Below the pieces are notes generated by a model. It worked only from the letters and a program-made list of their open reading frames with translations, had not been told where the DNA came from and searched no databases. From a virus: 26,294 nucleotides of DNA. Where the stretch lies: positions 1-26,294 of the IMG/VR virus record IMGVR_UViG_3300032144_000038. One strand, written 5' to 3'. Below are positions 13,232-21,200 of this stretch, piece after piece (the first letter of the stretch is position 1; each line of letters begins with the position of its first letter). A program made the translations under genes and the position numbers.

Positions 13232-13896
13232 GGCCGGTCCAGGTAGAAGCCGCGCATCGCATCGGCGGTGGCGGTGTGCGGCTGGTACGTCTGCCAGATC
13301 TGGCCGTTGGCGGGCCACGCCTCTTTGGTCACCTCGGGGTGCCACAGCGACTGGAACATGCCCTCGGCCGGGGTGTCGCAGCCGTCGGGGTAGACGGTGC
13401 GCAGGACCAGGTGAAACGCGAGGTCTTCCCAGCCCCAGCCGACGAACCGTTCGTCGTAGCCGCGCAGGCTGTCGAACACGTCGGCGCGGATCCCGATCAG
13501 CGCCTCACGGCCCATCGAGACCTCGCCGGCCGGGGCGCCCACCGACTCCGGGGTGTCACCGTTGAGAATCTGCCGGGTCTGGTGTCGCGTGAACCGACGC
13601 TGACCATCGAAGAGCACCGACCAGGGCAGGCCGGCGGCCAGATCCTTGTGGAGCCGATCGAGAGACGCCACGGACAGCGGCAGGGCGTCGGTGTTGTAGA
13701 CCAGCAGGCAGTCCGCGTCGGTCATGGCGCGGGCCCGGTTCGCGGCCCGGGAGAACGAGAACAGCGGCCCGTCCAGGCCGTCGTCGGCGTACACCACTTG
13801 CAGGTCGGTCCGCTCCCACAGCTTCGAGGTGGTCGCCTGGATGCGTGCCCGCCATGGCGTGTCCGGCCGGAACGGGATAAGAACGGCGAGGGTCAC
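13228..13896 (-). CDS. GT-A fold glycosyltransferase with GT7C-type motif (copy 1)
   Basis: A 222-residue protein: MTLAVLIPFRPDTPWRA at the N-terminus, YADDGLDGPLFSFSRAANRA, NTDA (68-71) as the likely metal-binding site, and GYDERFVGWGWEDLAF (146-161), the clear GT7C/GT27-type motif. There is no signal peptide or membrane anchor. Its first codon overlaps the formyltransferase stop as ATGA. Together with copy 2 it forms a tandem duplicated pair, which may add two different sugars or act as a heterodimer (inference). Confidence 0.75.
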   Translation of the reverse strand: MTLAVLIPFRPDTPWRARIQATTSKLWERTDLQVVYADDGLDGPLFSFSRAANRARAMTDADCLLVYNTDALPLSVASLDRLHKDLAAGLPWSVLFDGQRRFTRHQTRQILNGDTPESVGAPAGEVSMGREALIGIRADVFDSLRGYDERFVGWGWEDLAFHLVLRTVYPDGCDTPAEGMFQSLWHPEVTKEAWPANGQIWQTYQPHTATADAMRGFYLDRP

Positions 13897-14537
13897 GACT
13901 GCGCCCGCGTCCAGTTGGCCCGCTCGCCCAACTCGGCCATGGCGGCGGTGTTGTAGTAGCCCGCCCGGGACTCGTCCTGCGGCACGGCCTTGACCTGGTC
14001 AACGATCGGGATCACCTCACGCAGCAGGCCCTCACCGGCATGCACCGCGCGCCGGTAGACGTCGCGGACCTCGTCACGGTCGGGCCAGATGCTGAACGTG
14101 GCCTGCGCGACGATCGGCCCGGTGTCGATGCCGGTGTCCACCTCGTGCAGCGTCACGCCGGCGACCGACTCGCCGTTCTTCAGCGCCCAGTTGATGGGCC
14201 GCATGCCGCGGTACTCGGGCAGCTTGCCGAGGTGCAGGTTCAGGATGCGGGCCGGCCCGTCGATCAACGCGGCGCCGATGATCCGGTCGTACATGACCGA
14301 CAGGATCAGGTCGACGTCCATGCCGACCAGGGACCGCCAGTGTCCCGACCTGTTGACCGGGATGGTCGGGAAGAACCGGCGCACATGCTCCGACAGAACG
14401 GAGCCGGCCGGGGTGAGGTCCCATGCCGGCTCGACCCAGTTGGTCACCACGGCACGCACCTCGTAGCCTGCGCCGAGGCAGGTGTTCAGCGCGATCGCGC
14501 CCAGGTGCCCACGGCCGAGGATCGCGACCGTGGTCAT
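13893..14537 (-). CDS. Formyltransferase-fold enzyme
   Basis: A 214-residue protein. MTTVAILGRGHLGAIAL is a Rossmann-like start. The formyltransferase signature is present: N100 and H102 in NLHLGKLPEYRGMRPINWAL and D138 in EVDTGIDTGPIV. These match the Asn-His-Asp triad of methionyl-tRNA and sugar-nucleotide formyltransferases, which transfer the formyl group of 10-formyltetrahydrofolate to an amine. The protein lacks the C-terminal domain of methionyl-tRNA formyltransferase, so an amino-sugar or other amine acceptor is more likely than initiator tRNA. The start at ATG 14537 overlaps the GT4 stop as ATGA. Context points to making an N-formylated sugar for the adjacent glycosyltransferases. 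Confidence 0.75.
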   Translation of the reverse strand: MTTVAILGRGHLGAIALNTCLGAGYEVRAVVTNWVEPAWDLTPAGSVLSEHVRRFFPTIPVNRSGHWRSLVGMDVDLILSVMYDRIIGAALIDGPARILNLHLGKLPEYRGMRPINWALKNGESVAGVTLHEVDTGIDTGPIVAQATFSIWPDRDEVRDVYRRAVHAGEGLLREVIPIVDQVKAVPQDESRAGYYNTAAMAELGERANWTRAQS

Positions 14538-15580
14538 CGGTGCGACCTGCGCGAGGCCAGACGTTCGACCGCTTCGACCCACCGCGCCTCGTCCTCGACC
14601 CGGTCGAGCTCGTGCTCGGCCGTGCGTGCCAACGCCGCGGCCCGCGCCTTCGCGTACTCGTCCGGGTCGGCGAGGCGCCGCAGCTCGCGCTCATAGCCGT
14701 CTGTGTCGTTGCGGTCGACGAAGATCCCGGCGTCGCCGAGGTTCTCGGTCAGCCACGGCGTGGGGTGGGCGATCACCGGGATGCCCGAACACAGCGCCTC
14801 GGTCGCGGCGCGGCCCCACGACTCGTACGAGCTCGGCATCAGCAGCACCCGCGTGCGGGACCACACCCGGTCGCGCATCTCGCCGTTCGGCACCTGCGCC
14901 AGAACGTCCACATTCGGCAGACCCGACATGTCCTGCTGCGGGCCGTAGCTGCCGGTCACGCCGAGGAACTTCGTGTCCGGCATCTGCTCAGCGAGGCGGC
15001 GGAACAGTTCGCCACCCTTGCCGGTCACGTGACCGTCGGGGGCGGGAAACTCCTTGCTCATGTTGACCAGCGCCACCCGGTCACCGGGCGTCGTGGCATG
15101 CTCGTCCGGGTCGACGACAGGGTGATGAATGATGACCTCAGGCATCGGCCCGATGCGGCGGGGCTTCTGCCGGCCGACCCACTCCCGGAAGTCTTCGGCC
15201 ATCCACTGCGAGTTGACGACCAGCAGCGACACCTCGCCCTGCGGTGCCATCGTCGCCTTGTAGTTGGCCCGGAAGTTGTTGTGACTCAGGATCACGACCG
15301 GCTTGCGGTTCCACTTCCCCAGCGCCGCCGCCGGCGGCGTGTTCGCCAAGTGGGCGACGACCACATCCGAGTCCAGCAGCCGATCAAGGGAGACCTTCTT
15401 GTCCTGCCGCGGGTGGACGGTGACGCCGTCGATCTCGTACGGGTCGCCGGTCTGAACGGACAGGTTCATGTCCACCTGGTGCCCGGCGGCCACGAGGGCG
15501 CGGAGCATGCCGTGCAGCATGGTCTCCGCGCCAGCGTTGTGGCCCGGCAGGTAGGCGTGCGTCATCGCCAGGACGCGCAC
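14534..15580 (-). CDS. Family 4-type glycosyltransferase (GT-B fold)
   Basis: A 348-residue protein. The N-terminal half starts MRVLAMTHAYLPGHNAGAET, the usual strand and glycine-rich acceptor region of GT4 enzymes. The C-terminal half has GKGG (187-190) and ESWGRAATE (E253 to E261), the E-x7-E donor-binding motif, then ALCSGIPVIAHPTPW. It should transfer a sugar from an NDP donor. It lies 4 bases after the small protein gene that follows the major capsid gene, opening the glycosylation cassette. Actinophage glycosyltransferases next to virion genes have been linked to capsid or tail glycosylation; target and sugar here are inferred, not shown. Confidence 0.8.
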   Translation of the reverse strand: MRVLAMTHAYLPGHNAGAETMLHGMLRALVAAGHQVDMNLSVQTGDPYEIDGVTVHPRQDKKVSLDRLLDSDVVVAHLANTPPAAALGKWNRKPVVILSHNNFRANYKATMAPQGEVSLLVVNSQWMAEDFREWVGRQKPRRIGPMPEVIIHHPVVDPDEHATTPGDRVALVNMSKEFPAPDGHVTGKGGELFRRLAEQMPDTKFLGVTGSYGPQQDMSGLPNVDVLAQVPNGEMRDRVWSRTRVLLMPSSYESWGRAATEALCSGIPVIAHPTPWLTENLGDAGIFVDRNDTDGYERELRRLADPDEYAKARAAALARTAEHELDRVEDEARWVEAVERLASRRSHR

Positions 15581-15584
15581 GGCC

Positions 15585-15950
15585 CTACGCCTCGGTGGAC
15601 TCGGGGGCCTTGACCGGCTTGGGCGCCGGCTTGGTCATCTTGGCCGGGGCCGCCTCAACAGGCTCAGGCTCGACGGCCAGCGCCGCCTCCACGACGGGAG
15701 GCGGCGCGGCCACCACGGGAGGAGCCGTGTAGCGCTCCCACCTGCGGGACTGGTCCATCTTGGTCAGCGTCTGCCGCTGGTGCAGCGCCCGCGACCGGGC
15801 CTTGTCCATGACGAGCTCGCCATCGACCCGGTCGCGCTTGGTGCCCTTGCGGACGAGGCGCTCCGCCTCGGCCTCCGCCGCAGCCATGATGTCTGCCGGC
15901 TCGGGCACCTCAACGACGTGGCCCTTCAGGGTGTTCCGGTAGGTGAGCAC
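15585..15950 (-). CDS. Small protein behind the capsid gene
   Basis: A 121-residue protein: N-terminus LTYRNTLKGHVVEVPEPADI, then a charged helix, an RRWERYTAPP motif and a long Pro/Ala/Lys/Val-rich tail. The 'YRN-x-(L)-(x)G' opening and 'M-x-x-S-x-RWE-R' stretch resemble small head proteins that follow the major capsid gene in actinophages. AGGAGG precedes GTG 15950. The Pro/Ala-rich tail is mostly disordered and, like linkers in other phage decoration proteins, might be a glycan acceptor region (few Ser/Thr, so a weak case). Confidence 0.65.
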   Translation of the reverse strand: MLTYRNTLKGHVVEVPEPADIMAAAEAEAERLVRKGTKRDRVDGELVMDKARSRALHQRQTLTKMDQSRRWERYTAPPVVAAPPPVVEAALAVEPEPVEAAPAKMTKPAPKPVKAPESTEA

Positions 15951-15988
15951 TCTGGCTCCTCCTTCTGTGTGCGCAGGGTTGCGACGGA

Positions 15989-16855
15989 CTAGCTGGAAGC
16001 CCCGCCGGTGGTGATCTTCACGACCCGGTCGGCGTCGACGAGAGCCGCGCCAGCGAAGGTCGAGACGACCGACGCGTCCGACAGGAAGTCGGGCGCGTAC
16101 TGGAAGATCTGCCGCATGCCGACGCCGCCCTCGGTGGCGGTCGCCGAGTCGGCCGCACCACGCGGGGTTACCGGGGTCCGGTTCGCGAACGCGAACCCGG
16201 ACTCGTGGTAGGCCACGGCGGTGCCGGCGGTGAGGCCGTTGGACTCCACGACGGTGAAGCCGTAGAACCGGCCGATGATGGCGTCACGCAGCGCCGACGC
16301 CGTGCCTGCCGCGTCGACCCGGCTGAGCTTGTCCAGCTTCAGCAGGTACGTCGCGACGGCCGGGGACACCGCGAGCCAGCGGCCACCGGTGGGCACGTCG
16401 GCCTCGCCGAGGATCTCGCGGGCCTCGAGCACGATGGTCTCGACGTTGGCGCCGCCCGACGCGATGGACAGGTCCATCGCCAGGGTGTTCATCACGCCGG
16501 CGATCTGGTCCTCGGCCCGGGTCGCGACCGCGGCCACCTGGACGCGGGTGACCTGCTCGGCGAACGCCTCGAGCTCCAGCGACATCGACTCGTCGGTGAC
16601 CTTCGTCGCGTGGTAGAGGTGCTCCAGCGTCACGTCGACCGGGGTCTCCGAGATCGTGTCGTAGTCGATCTGCGTGCCGGCCGAGGACTGGGTGCGGGCG
16701 GTGCCGGGCTGCGGAACCCGGACGGTGATGGTGTCGCCGTTGCTGCCCGCGAACTCCTCGCCCGGAATCCGGGTGCAGGTCATCGGGAGCACCAACGTGC
16801 GGGTGAGCAGGGCGATGCCCGTCCGGGCGATCCCCTTGGCAGTCAGAAACGCCAT
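15989..16855 (-). CDS. Major capsid protein (P22 coat-like)
   Basis: A 288-residue protein. MAFLTAKGIARTGIALLTRT followed by NGDTITVRVPQPGTART and ISETPVDVTLEHLYHATKVT is the pattern of P22 coat-like major capsid proteins of actinophages (HK97 fold). The later part has ADVPTGGRWLAVSPAVA and the end VSTFAGAALVDADRVVKITT. GGAGGT lies 8 bases before ATG 16855, a strong site for an abundant protein. Scaffold immediately upstream and connector genes downstream agree. A stem-loop precedes the gene. Confidence 0.9.
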   Translation of the reverse strand: MAFLTAKGIARTGIALLTRTLVLPMTCTRIPGEEFAGSNGDTITVRVPQPGTARTQSSAGTQIDYDTISETPVDVTLEHLYHATKVTDESMSLELEAFAEQVTRVQVAAVATRAEDQIAGVMNTLAMDLSIASGGANVETIVLEAREILGEADVPTGGRWLAVSPAVATYLLKLDKLSRVDAAGTASALRDAIIGRFYGFTVVESNGLTAGTAVAYHESGFAFANRTPVTPRGAADSATATEGGVGMRQIFQYAPDFLSDASVVSTFAGAALVDADRVVKITTGGASS

Positions 16856-16875
16856 GGTCGGTTACCTCCTGTTGG

Positions 16876-16899
16876 CCACGGCGGATCTGATTGCCGTGG
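16876..16899 (-). other. Stem-loop between scaffold and capsid genes
   Basis: CCACGGC (16876-16882) pairs with GCCGTGG (16893-16899), a 7-bp stem with a 10-base loop, ending 20 bases before the capsid ribosome site on the minus strand. It may attenuate transcription or define an RNA 5' end that raises capsid expression. Confidence 0.4.
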
Positions 16900-16903
16900 T
16901 GGT

Positions 16904-17935
16904 CTAGTAGCCCCGGTTGCTGCGCAGGATCTTTTCCGCGAGGGCACCGGGGTCGATATCTGTTTCGCCCGCGCCTTCGGGCAGGGCGCCTGAGCGCAGC
17001 CGCTCAGTGGGCATGCGTCCGCGGGTTGTCTTCTCGGCGGACTTCACCCCGCCGATCGCGGCGAGCAGGGCGTCGGCCTGGCTCACCAGGTCGTCGCGGG
17101 TGCGGCCGTTGAGCATGTCGGCCAGCCCGGACGGGAGTTGCTTCTCCGTCGCGACCTCGAGGCGCAGGGCCTTGACCTCGGCCTCGGCGAGGAGCTTGCG
17201 CGCCTCGGCAAGCTCGGTGTCTTCCTTGGCCTTCTGCTGCACCTCGGCGGCCTTGACCGTCTCCGGCTCAGGCGCCTTGTTCGCGGCCAACTCGCGCAGC
17301 AGCTTGTCTGCGGACTGCTCGATCTCTCGCTTCGATGAACCGGAGAGGAGATCGATCAGTGCGCTGGGGACCTGCAACTCCTGGGCGACCGCGAGCCGCA
17401 ACGCCTTCAGTTCGGCCTGGGTGGCCTTGGCCTCCAGGTCGGCCTTGGTCTCAGCCGAACGGCTCTCGGCCTTGGCTGCCTTCTCGTTGGCTGCAGCCTT
17501 CTCCGCCTCGAGCTTCTCCAGCCGGGACGCGGCGGCGAGGTTCTTCTTGGCCAGGTCCTCGAACTTGCGCGTGGCCTGCTTCCACTTCTCCGCCTCGGCC
17601 TGCCACTCGGCCGCGGTCTTCTCGCCTTCGGCGCGGGCAGCCTTCTCCGCCTCGGCCGCCAGGCGTTCCGCTTCGGCGAGCTTCTCGGCGTGGCGCTTTT
17701 CGCGCTCGCTCAAAGAGCCCTCGAGGTCGGCCAGTCGGGCGGCCGCATCGGCGTTCTCGGCCGCTGCCCGTTCCTGCTCGGCAGCCCGCTGCTTCCACTT
17801 GCCAGCCTCGGCCTGCCACTCGGCGGATGTCTCGTCGACTTCCACCTCTTCGATCTCTTCCATTCCTCGCAGCCCCATTCCGGGTCTGCCCGGCCCAGCC
17901 ATTTCGGATGGCGCCGGGGATACGTGACCGCCCAC
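16904..17935 (-). CDS. Capsid scaffolding protein with internal duplication
   Basis: A 343-residue, Ala/Glu/Lys-rich coiled-coil protein (residues about 35-180, and 225-260) directly before the major capsid gene, as scaffold proteins are. It is internally repetitive: EWQAEA-x-KWKQ occurs at 39-49 and 110-120, and a helical module beginning KALRL-x-VA-x-E-x-Q-x-PS occurs at about 177-218 and again at 255-295. The C-terminal basic-to-acidic tail (LAEKILRSNRGY) likely contacts the coat protein. The start is uncertain: GTG 17935 is outermost, ATG 17902, 17878 and 17863 are alternatives; none has a good ribosome site at proper spacing (GAGGA touches ATG 17863). Recognition is by composition and position. 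Confidence 0.8.
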   Translation of the reverse strand: MGGHVSPAPSEMAGPGRPGMGLRGMEEIEEVEVDETSAEWQAEAGKWKQRAAEQERAAAENADAAARLADLEGSLSEREKRHAEKLAEAERLAAEAEKAARAEGEKTAAEWQAEAEKWKQATRKFEDLAKKNLAAASRLEKLEAEKAAANEKAAKAESRSAETKADLEAKATQAELKALRLAVAQELQVPSALIDLLSGSSKREIEQSADKLLRELAANKAPEPETVKAAEVQQKAKEDTELAEARKLLAEAEVKALRLEVATEKQLPSGLADMLNGRTRDDLVSQADALLAAIGGVKSAEKTTRGRMPTERLRSGALPEGAGETDIDPGALAEKILRSNRGY

Positions 17936-17957
17936 CCATTCCGGCTGGCGCGGGGTA
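17893..17957. repeat. Diverged tandem repeat at the scaffold start
   Basis: The segment at 17893-17924 (GCCCAGCCATTTCGGATGG...) and the one at 17932-17957 (GCCCACCCATTCCGGCTGG...) share about 30 bases with several changes, about 38 bases apart. On the minus strand both read VxPAPxxM in different frames, and the first one is in the scaffold reading frame. The duplication may have displaced or duplicated the scaffold start. Confidence 0.45.
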
Positions 17958-17962
17958 CACAG

Positions 17963-17988
17963 AAGGCCCCGCCATCGGGCAGGGCCTT
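17963..17988 (-). terminator. Hairpin terminator between the immunity-like and scaffold genes
   Basis: AAGGCCCUGCC and GGCGGGGCCUU (minus strand) form an 11-bp stem with one G-U pair and a 4-base loop (CGAU), followed by CTGTGT. It separates the toxin-bearing MuF and its downstream gene from the scaffold and capsid genes, so the latter may have their own promoter. A second hairpin lies just before it. Confidence 0.7.
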
Positions 17989-17989
17989 G

Positions 17990-18008
17990 ACCGTCCGTGG
18001 TGGACGGT
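17990..18008 (-). terminator. Second hairpin, upstream of the terminator
   Basis: ACCGTCC (17990-17996) pairs with GGACGGT (18002-18008) around 5 bases, starting 3 bases after the stop of the gene ending at 18012. It probably forms part of a tandem terminator with the hairpin at 17963-17988. Confidence 0.55.
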
Positions 18009-18011
18009 GGT

Positions 18012-18269
18012 CTAGGTGGGCCAGGCGCCGACCCGTCGCGGGTCGGGCATCGCCTCGAATTCGGGGAAGGACAGCGGGGTCAGGCGGCCGGTGCGCTTGT
18101 CGACCAGGAACGCGTAGACACCCATCACGCCGTCCCAGTCGACCATCGGCACCCAGGCGGTCCCGGTGTCGAAGCCGTACGTCAGCACCGCCGGGGACTC
18201 CCGCTCGTCGGTGTAGAGCTCGTCCAGGTGCCGGGCCAGGGTCTGCCGCGCCTCGTCGAAGGTCCTCAT
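18012..18269 (-). CDS. Candidate immunity protein for the Tox-PL toxin domain
   Basis: An 85-residue protein whose ATG (18269) overlaps the stop of the giant MuF-toxin gene as ATGA, the classic arrangement of a toxin and its cognate immunity gene. After an N-terminal helix (FDEARQTLARHLDELY) it has beta-rich blocks: AVLTYGFDTGTAWVPMV, then VYAFLVDKRTGRLTPLS and a C-terminal helix. 'LVDK-x-TG-x-(L/V)' resembles the closing strands of Imm35/YrhB-type immunity proteins, a family seen next to papain-like toxins. Similarity is by eye. Alternatives: a structural head protein or a chaperone for the giant protein. Tandem hairpins follow, so the pair ends a transcription segment. Confidence 0.55.
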   Translation of the reverse strand: MRTFDEARQTLARHLDELYTDERESPAVLTYGFDTGTAWVPMVDWDGVMGVYAFLVDKRTGRLTPLSFPEFEAMPDPRRVGAWPT

Positions 18270-21200
18270 GGGTACCTGTCGTCCGGGGTCATCTCGGCCA
18301 TCTCCTCGAACGTCGACCACCGGTCCAGGGCCGGGTCCTGCGGGTACTCGGTCTTGGCCACCAGTCCGTCGGCGATGTCGAGCTCGGGGGCTTCCACGTA
18401 GTGCAGGCCGTAGTCGGACAGGTCCAGGTCGTCGATGCGGGCCACGGCCATCCACTTGTCGGTCGGCGCCCCGCGCGCCTGCGCCCGGCGCTGGAACGCG
18501 GCCAGGTTCATCACCGGGTTCTTCGACGCCGCGGACTGGGCGTCGATGAACACGGCCTTGCCGGTGACCATGTCCCGCTCGACGTTGATCGTGTGACCCT
18601 GCATGGTGACGATCCCGCGTGCGCCACGCGGCCATGACTCCACCTCGGCGGCGACCTGCCGGGCGGACATGCTGCGGCCCAGGTCGTCGGCGACGCGGGT
18701 CGCGTACTTCCCGTCCAGGCGGAAGGTCCGCACGTAGGAGGCGGTCGTCTCGCCGAGCGGCGTCCCGGCACCGGCGGTCACCCTGATCCCGCGGCGGCGC
18801 ATCTCGTACGCGATCACCACGCGGGTGCAGTTCTGCGTGTAGGTCGCGGCGCCTGCGCGTTCGATCTCCGGCGTCATCGGCCCGTTGTAGGCCTGCCCGT
18901 AGCGCGGGTTCGCGGCCATCGCCTGGGTGCGGATGTCCTGCGGGTCGGTGACCTTCGGCAGCCGCGACGCCTGCGGGCTGAGCTTCCCGGAGTCCACCGG
19001 CGGACCAGCCGGGGGCGGGGTGGTCTTCTTCGCCGCCTTGGCAGGTGCGGCCGGGCTTGCCTTTGCGGGCGTGGCCTTGGCGGGCGCCGCCTTGGGTGCG
19101 GCCTTCTTCGCCGCCGCAACGGCGGATCGTTCTGCCGCGATAACGCGCTTCTCTACCTCGCGCAGGCGGCGGAGTGCCGACCGGTGCCAGGCCGGATGAC
19201 CGGCGTCCCGGAACAGCGGCTCCAGCGCTTCAAGCCGCTCGCGGAACACCCGTATCTCGGCCGACGTGAACTCGGGGATCTCTCTCCGGAGGCCGAAGCT
19301 GTCGCGGAGGAAGCGAGTAAATTCCGCGCCCCCCGCGGGGAAGCGGGTGCCCTCCAGGACCGAGAACGCCTGGCCGTGGTCGATGGCGACGATGCGGCCG
19401 CCAGGCGTGATGATGAAGTTCCCAGAGCCCCGGTCCGGGTTTCCCATGACGTAGTCGGCCAAGCCGAGGCGGCGACCCTCCGGGGTATCCGCTAGCTCGG
19501 CGAACTTACGCATCGTGGCCTGGTGCTGAGCCTCTTCGCCTGCGCGGAACTTGAAGGTGTCGCCATATCGTTCCGTGAAGCTCTCGCCAGGCACGAACTC
19601 CTGGATCAGCTCGTCGCGGTGGCGGCCACGGCCCGTGGCTGCGGCCCGAACGTCGAACGCCTCCACAACCTGAGGGGCCAGCACCTCGGCATCTGCGTCG
19701 ACGCCAGGCTTGCGTCGAATAGCGTCCGGGCTGGACGTGGAGTAGTCCTTGCGGACCAGGCGCTGACCGTCCGCGTAGGTCTCCAGTGTGGGGGCCGCGC
19801 TGACTCCCCCCTCCAGTCGCCGCGAACTCGTCGGCTCGCCGTCGGCGACGCGCTCCAGCCTGGCCACGCGGGCGTCGTAGGCCGCGTCCGAGGTAGCAGG
19901 CCTCTGGGTCGCCGTCGGGGCGGCCTTCTTGACGGGCGCCGTCTTGCTGGCCCGGGCCGCCTTCGCTGCACCGGCCCGAGTCGCGGCCACGCGCGCCTGG
20001 TCCTTGCCGAGGATCGACACCACGTTGCGCTCGACCATGGTGCGCAGTTCGTCCTTCGACGAGCTACGGATCCACGCCAGCACGTCCGCGCCTGGGGCTC
20101 CGGCGTCGATGTTCCGCAGCCGGGCCACGATGGAGACCAACTCGTCCTTGTTGAAGTCGTGCCAGTCCAGGTACCGGCCCACCGACTCGACGTCCAGGGT
20201 CGCCAGGACCTCAGCGTGATCGAAGGCACCCTTGCCCTCAACCTCACCGGAGATCCGGCCACCGGCCTGGCCCTGCCGCGCCTTGGTGCGCACCGGGGCA
20301 CGGTCCGGCGCCGTCCACGACTGGCCGGTGGCGGGCGTTGCGGCCTTGCGCGGCGCCGCCTTCTTGGCCGCCTTCACCGGCCCGAGAATGGTGCGCGTTC
20401 CAACGGCGCGAGCTTCGATGTCGTCGAGGTTCCGAAGCATCGCGTCGTACCAGTCCTGCCGACCGCGGGCGACGAACTCCGGCTGTAGCGCTTCGAGCCT
20501 CGCCCGGATCACAGCGAGATCCTGAGGCGCAAGGTCGATCGACTCATGGAGCCGCCGGGCATGAAGACCGACGTGGCGGTTCGGCGATAGATAGTCGGCA
20601 AACTCGGTAGAGAGGCCGCGCGTGCGCATACTGCCGCCGGTCGCGACGAAGGCCGATGTGTGGTCGATTACCGCGAGGCGACCGTTCGCCAGTCGGATCC
20701 AGTTACCGTTGCGGTCCGAGTTGTGCATGAGGAAGTCGGCGAGGCCGATCAGCTTCCCGTCATCACTACCTACGACCGCAGCCGGAATTGCCGCGTCGCG
20801 TCGGGCCACGGTTCCAGGGATGAACTCCATGCCGACCGCGTTGTCCGCAACACGGACCACCGTGGGAGCACGTACCCCGACCGCGTCGGCTATGCGAGCA
20901 CCCAACTCCTCGGCATCCACGCGACGCAGGGCGTCGTGGTCGAAGGACTTATGGACGGCCTTACGGCCGTCTGGCGCCGTGACCAGAGTGGTCTTGCCCT
21001 GCTGGCCCTGCTCAAGAGCCTGCGTCTTCGATCCCGGCTGTTCGATAACGTCACGGACTGCCTGCTGCCGTTGGGCGTACGTCGGGGTCATGGTGCCACC
21101 TCGAGCAGCCTTCGCCGCCTTCACCGGGGACGCCGCGCGTGCAGCCGCCAGGATGTCATCCCCGGCGCGGGCGGCACGCTCCACCGCTACCGCCGTACGG

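Noticed and set aside
12886-15613. Long plus-strand ORFs (356 and 396 residues) opposite the glycosyltransferases
   Set aside because: They run antisense to four coupled genes with family motifs; no family features on the plus strand.
16917-17927. A 336-residue plus-strand ORF opposite the scaffold gene
   Set aside because: It is antisense to a clear coiled-coil scaffold gene; its Ser/Ala-rich sequence is the mirror of Ala/Glu/Lys codons at high GC.
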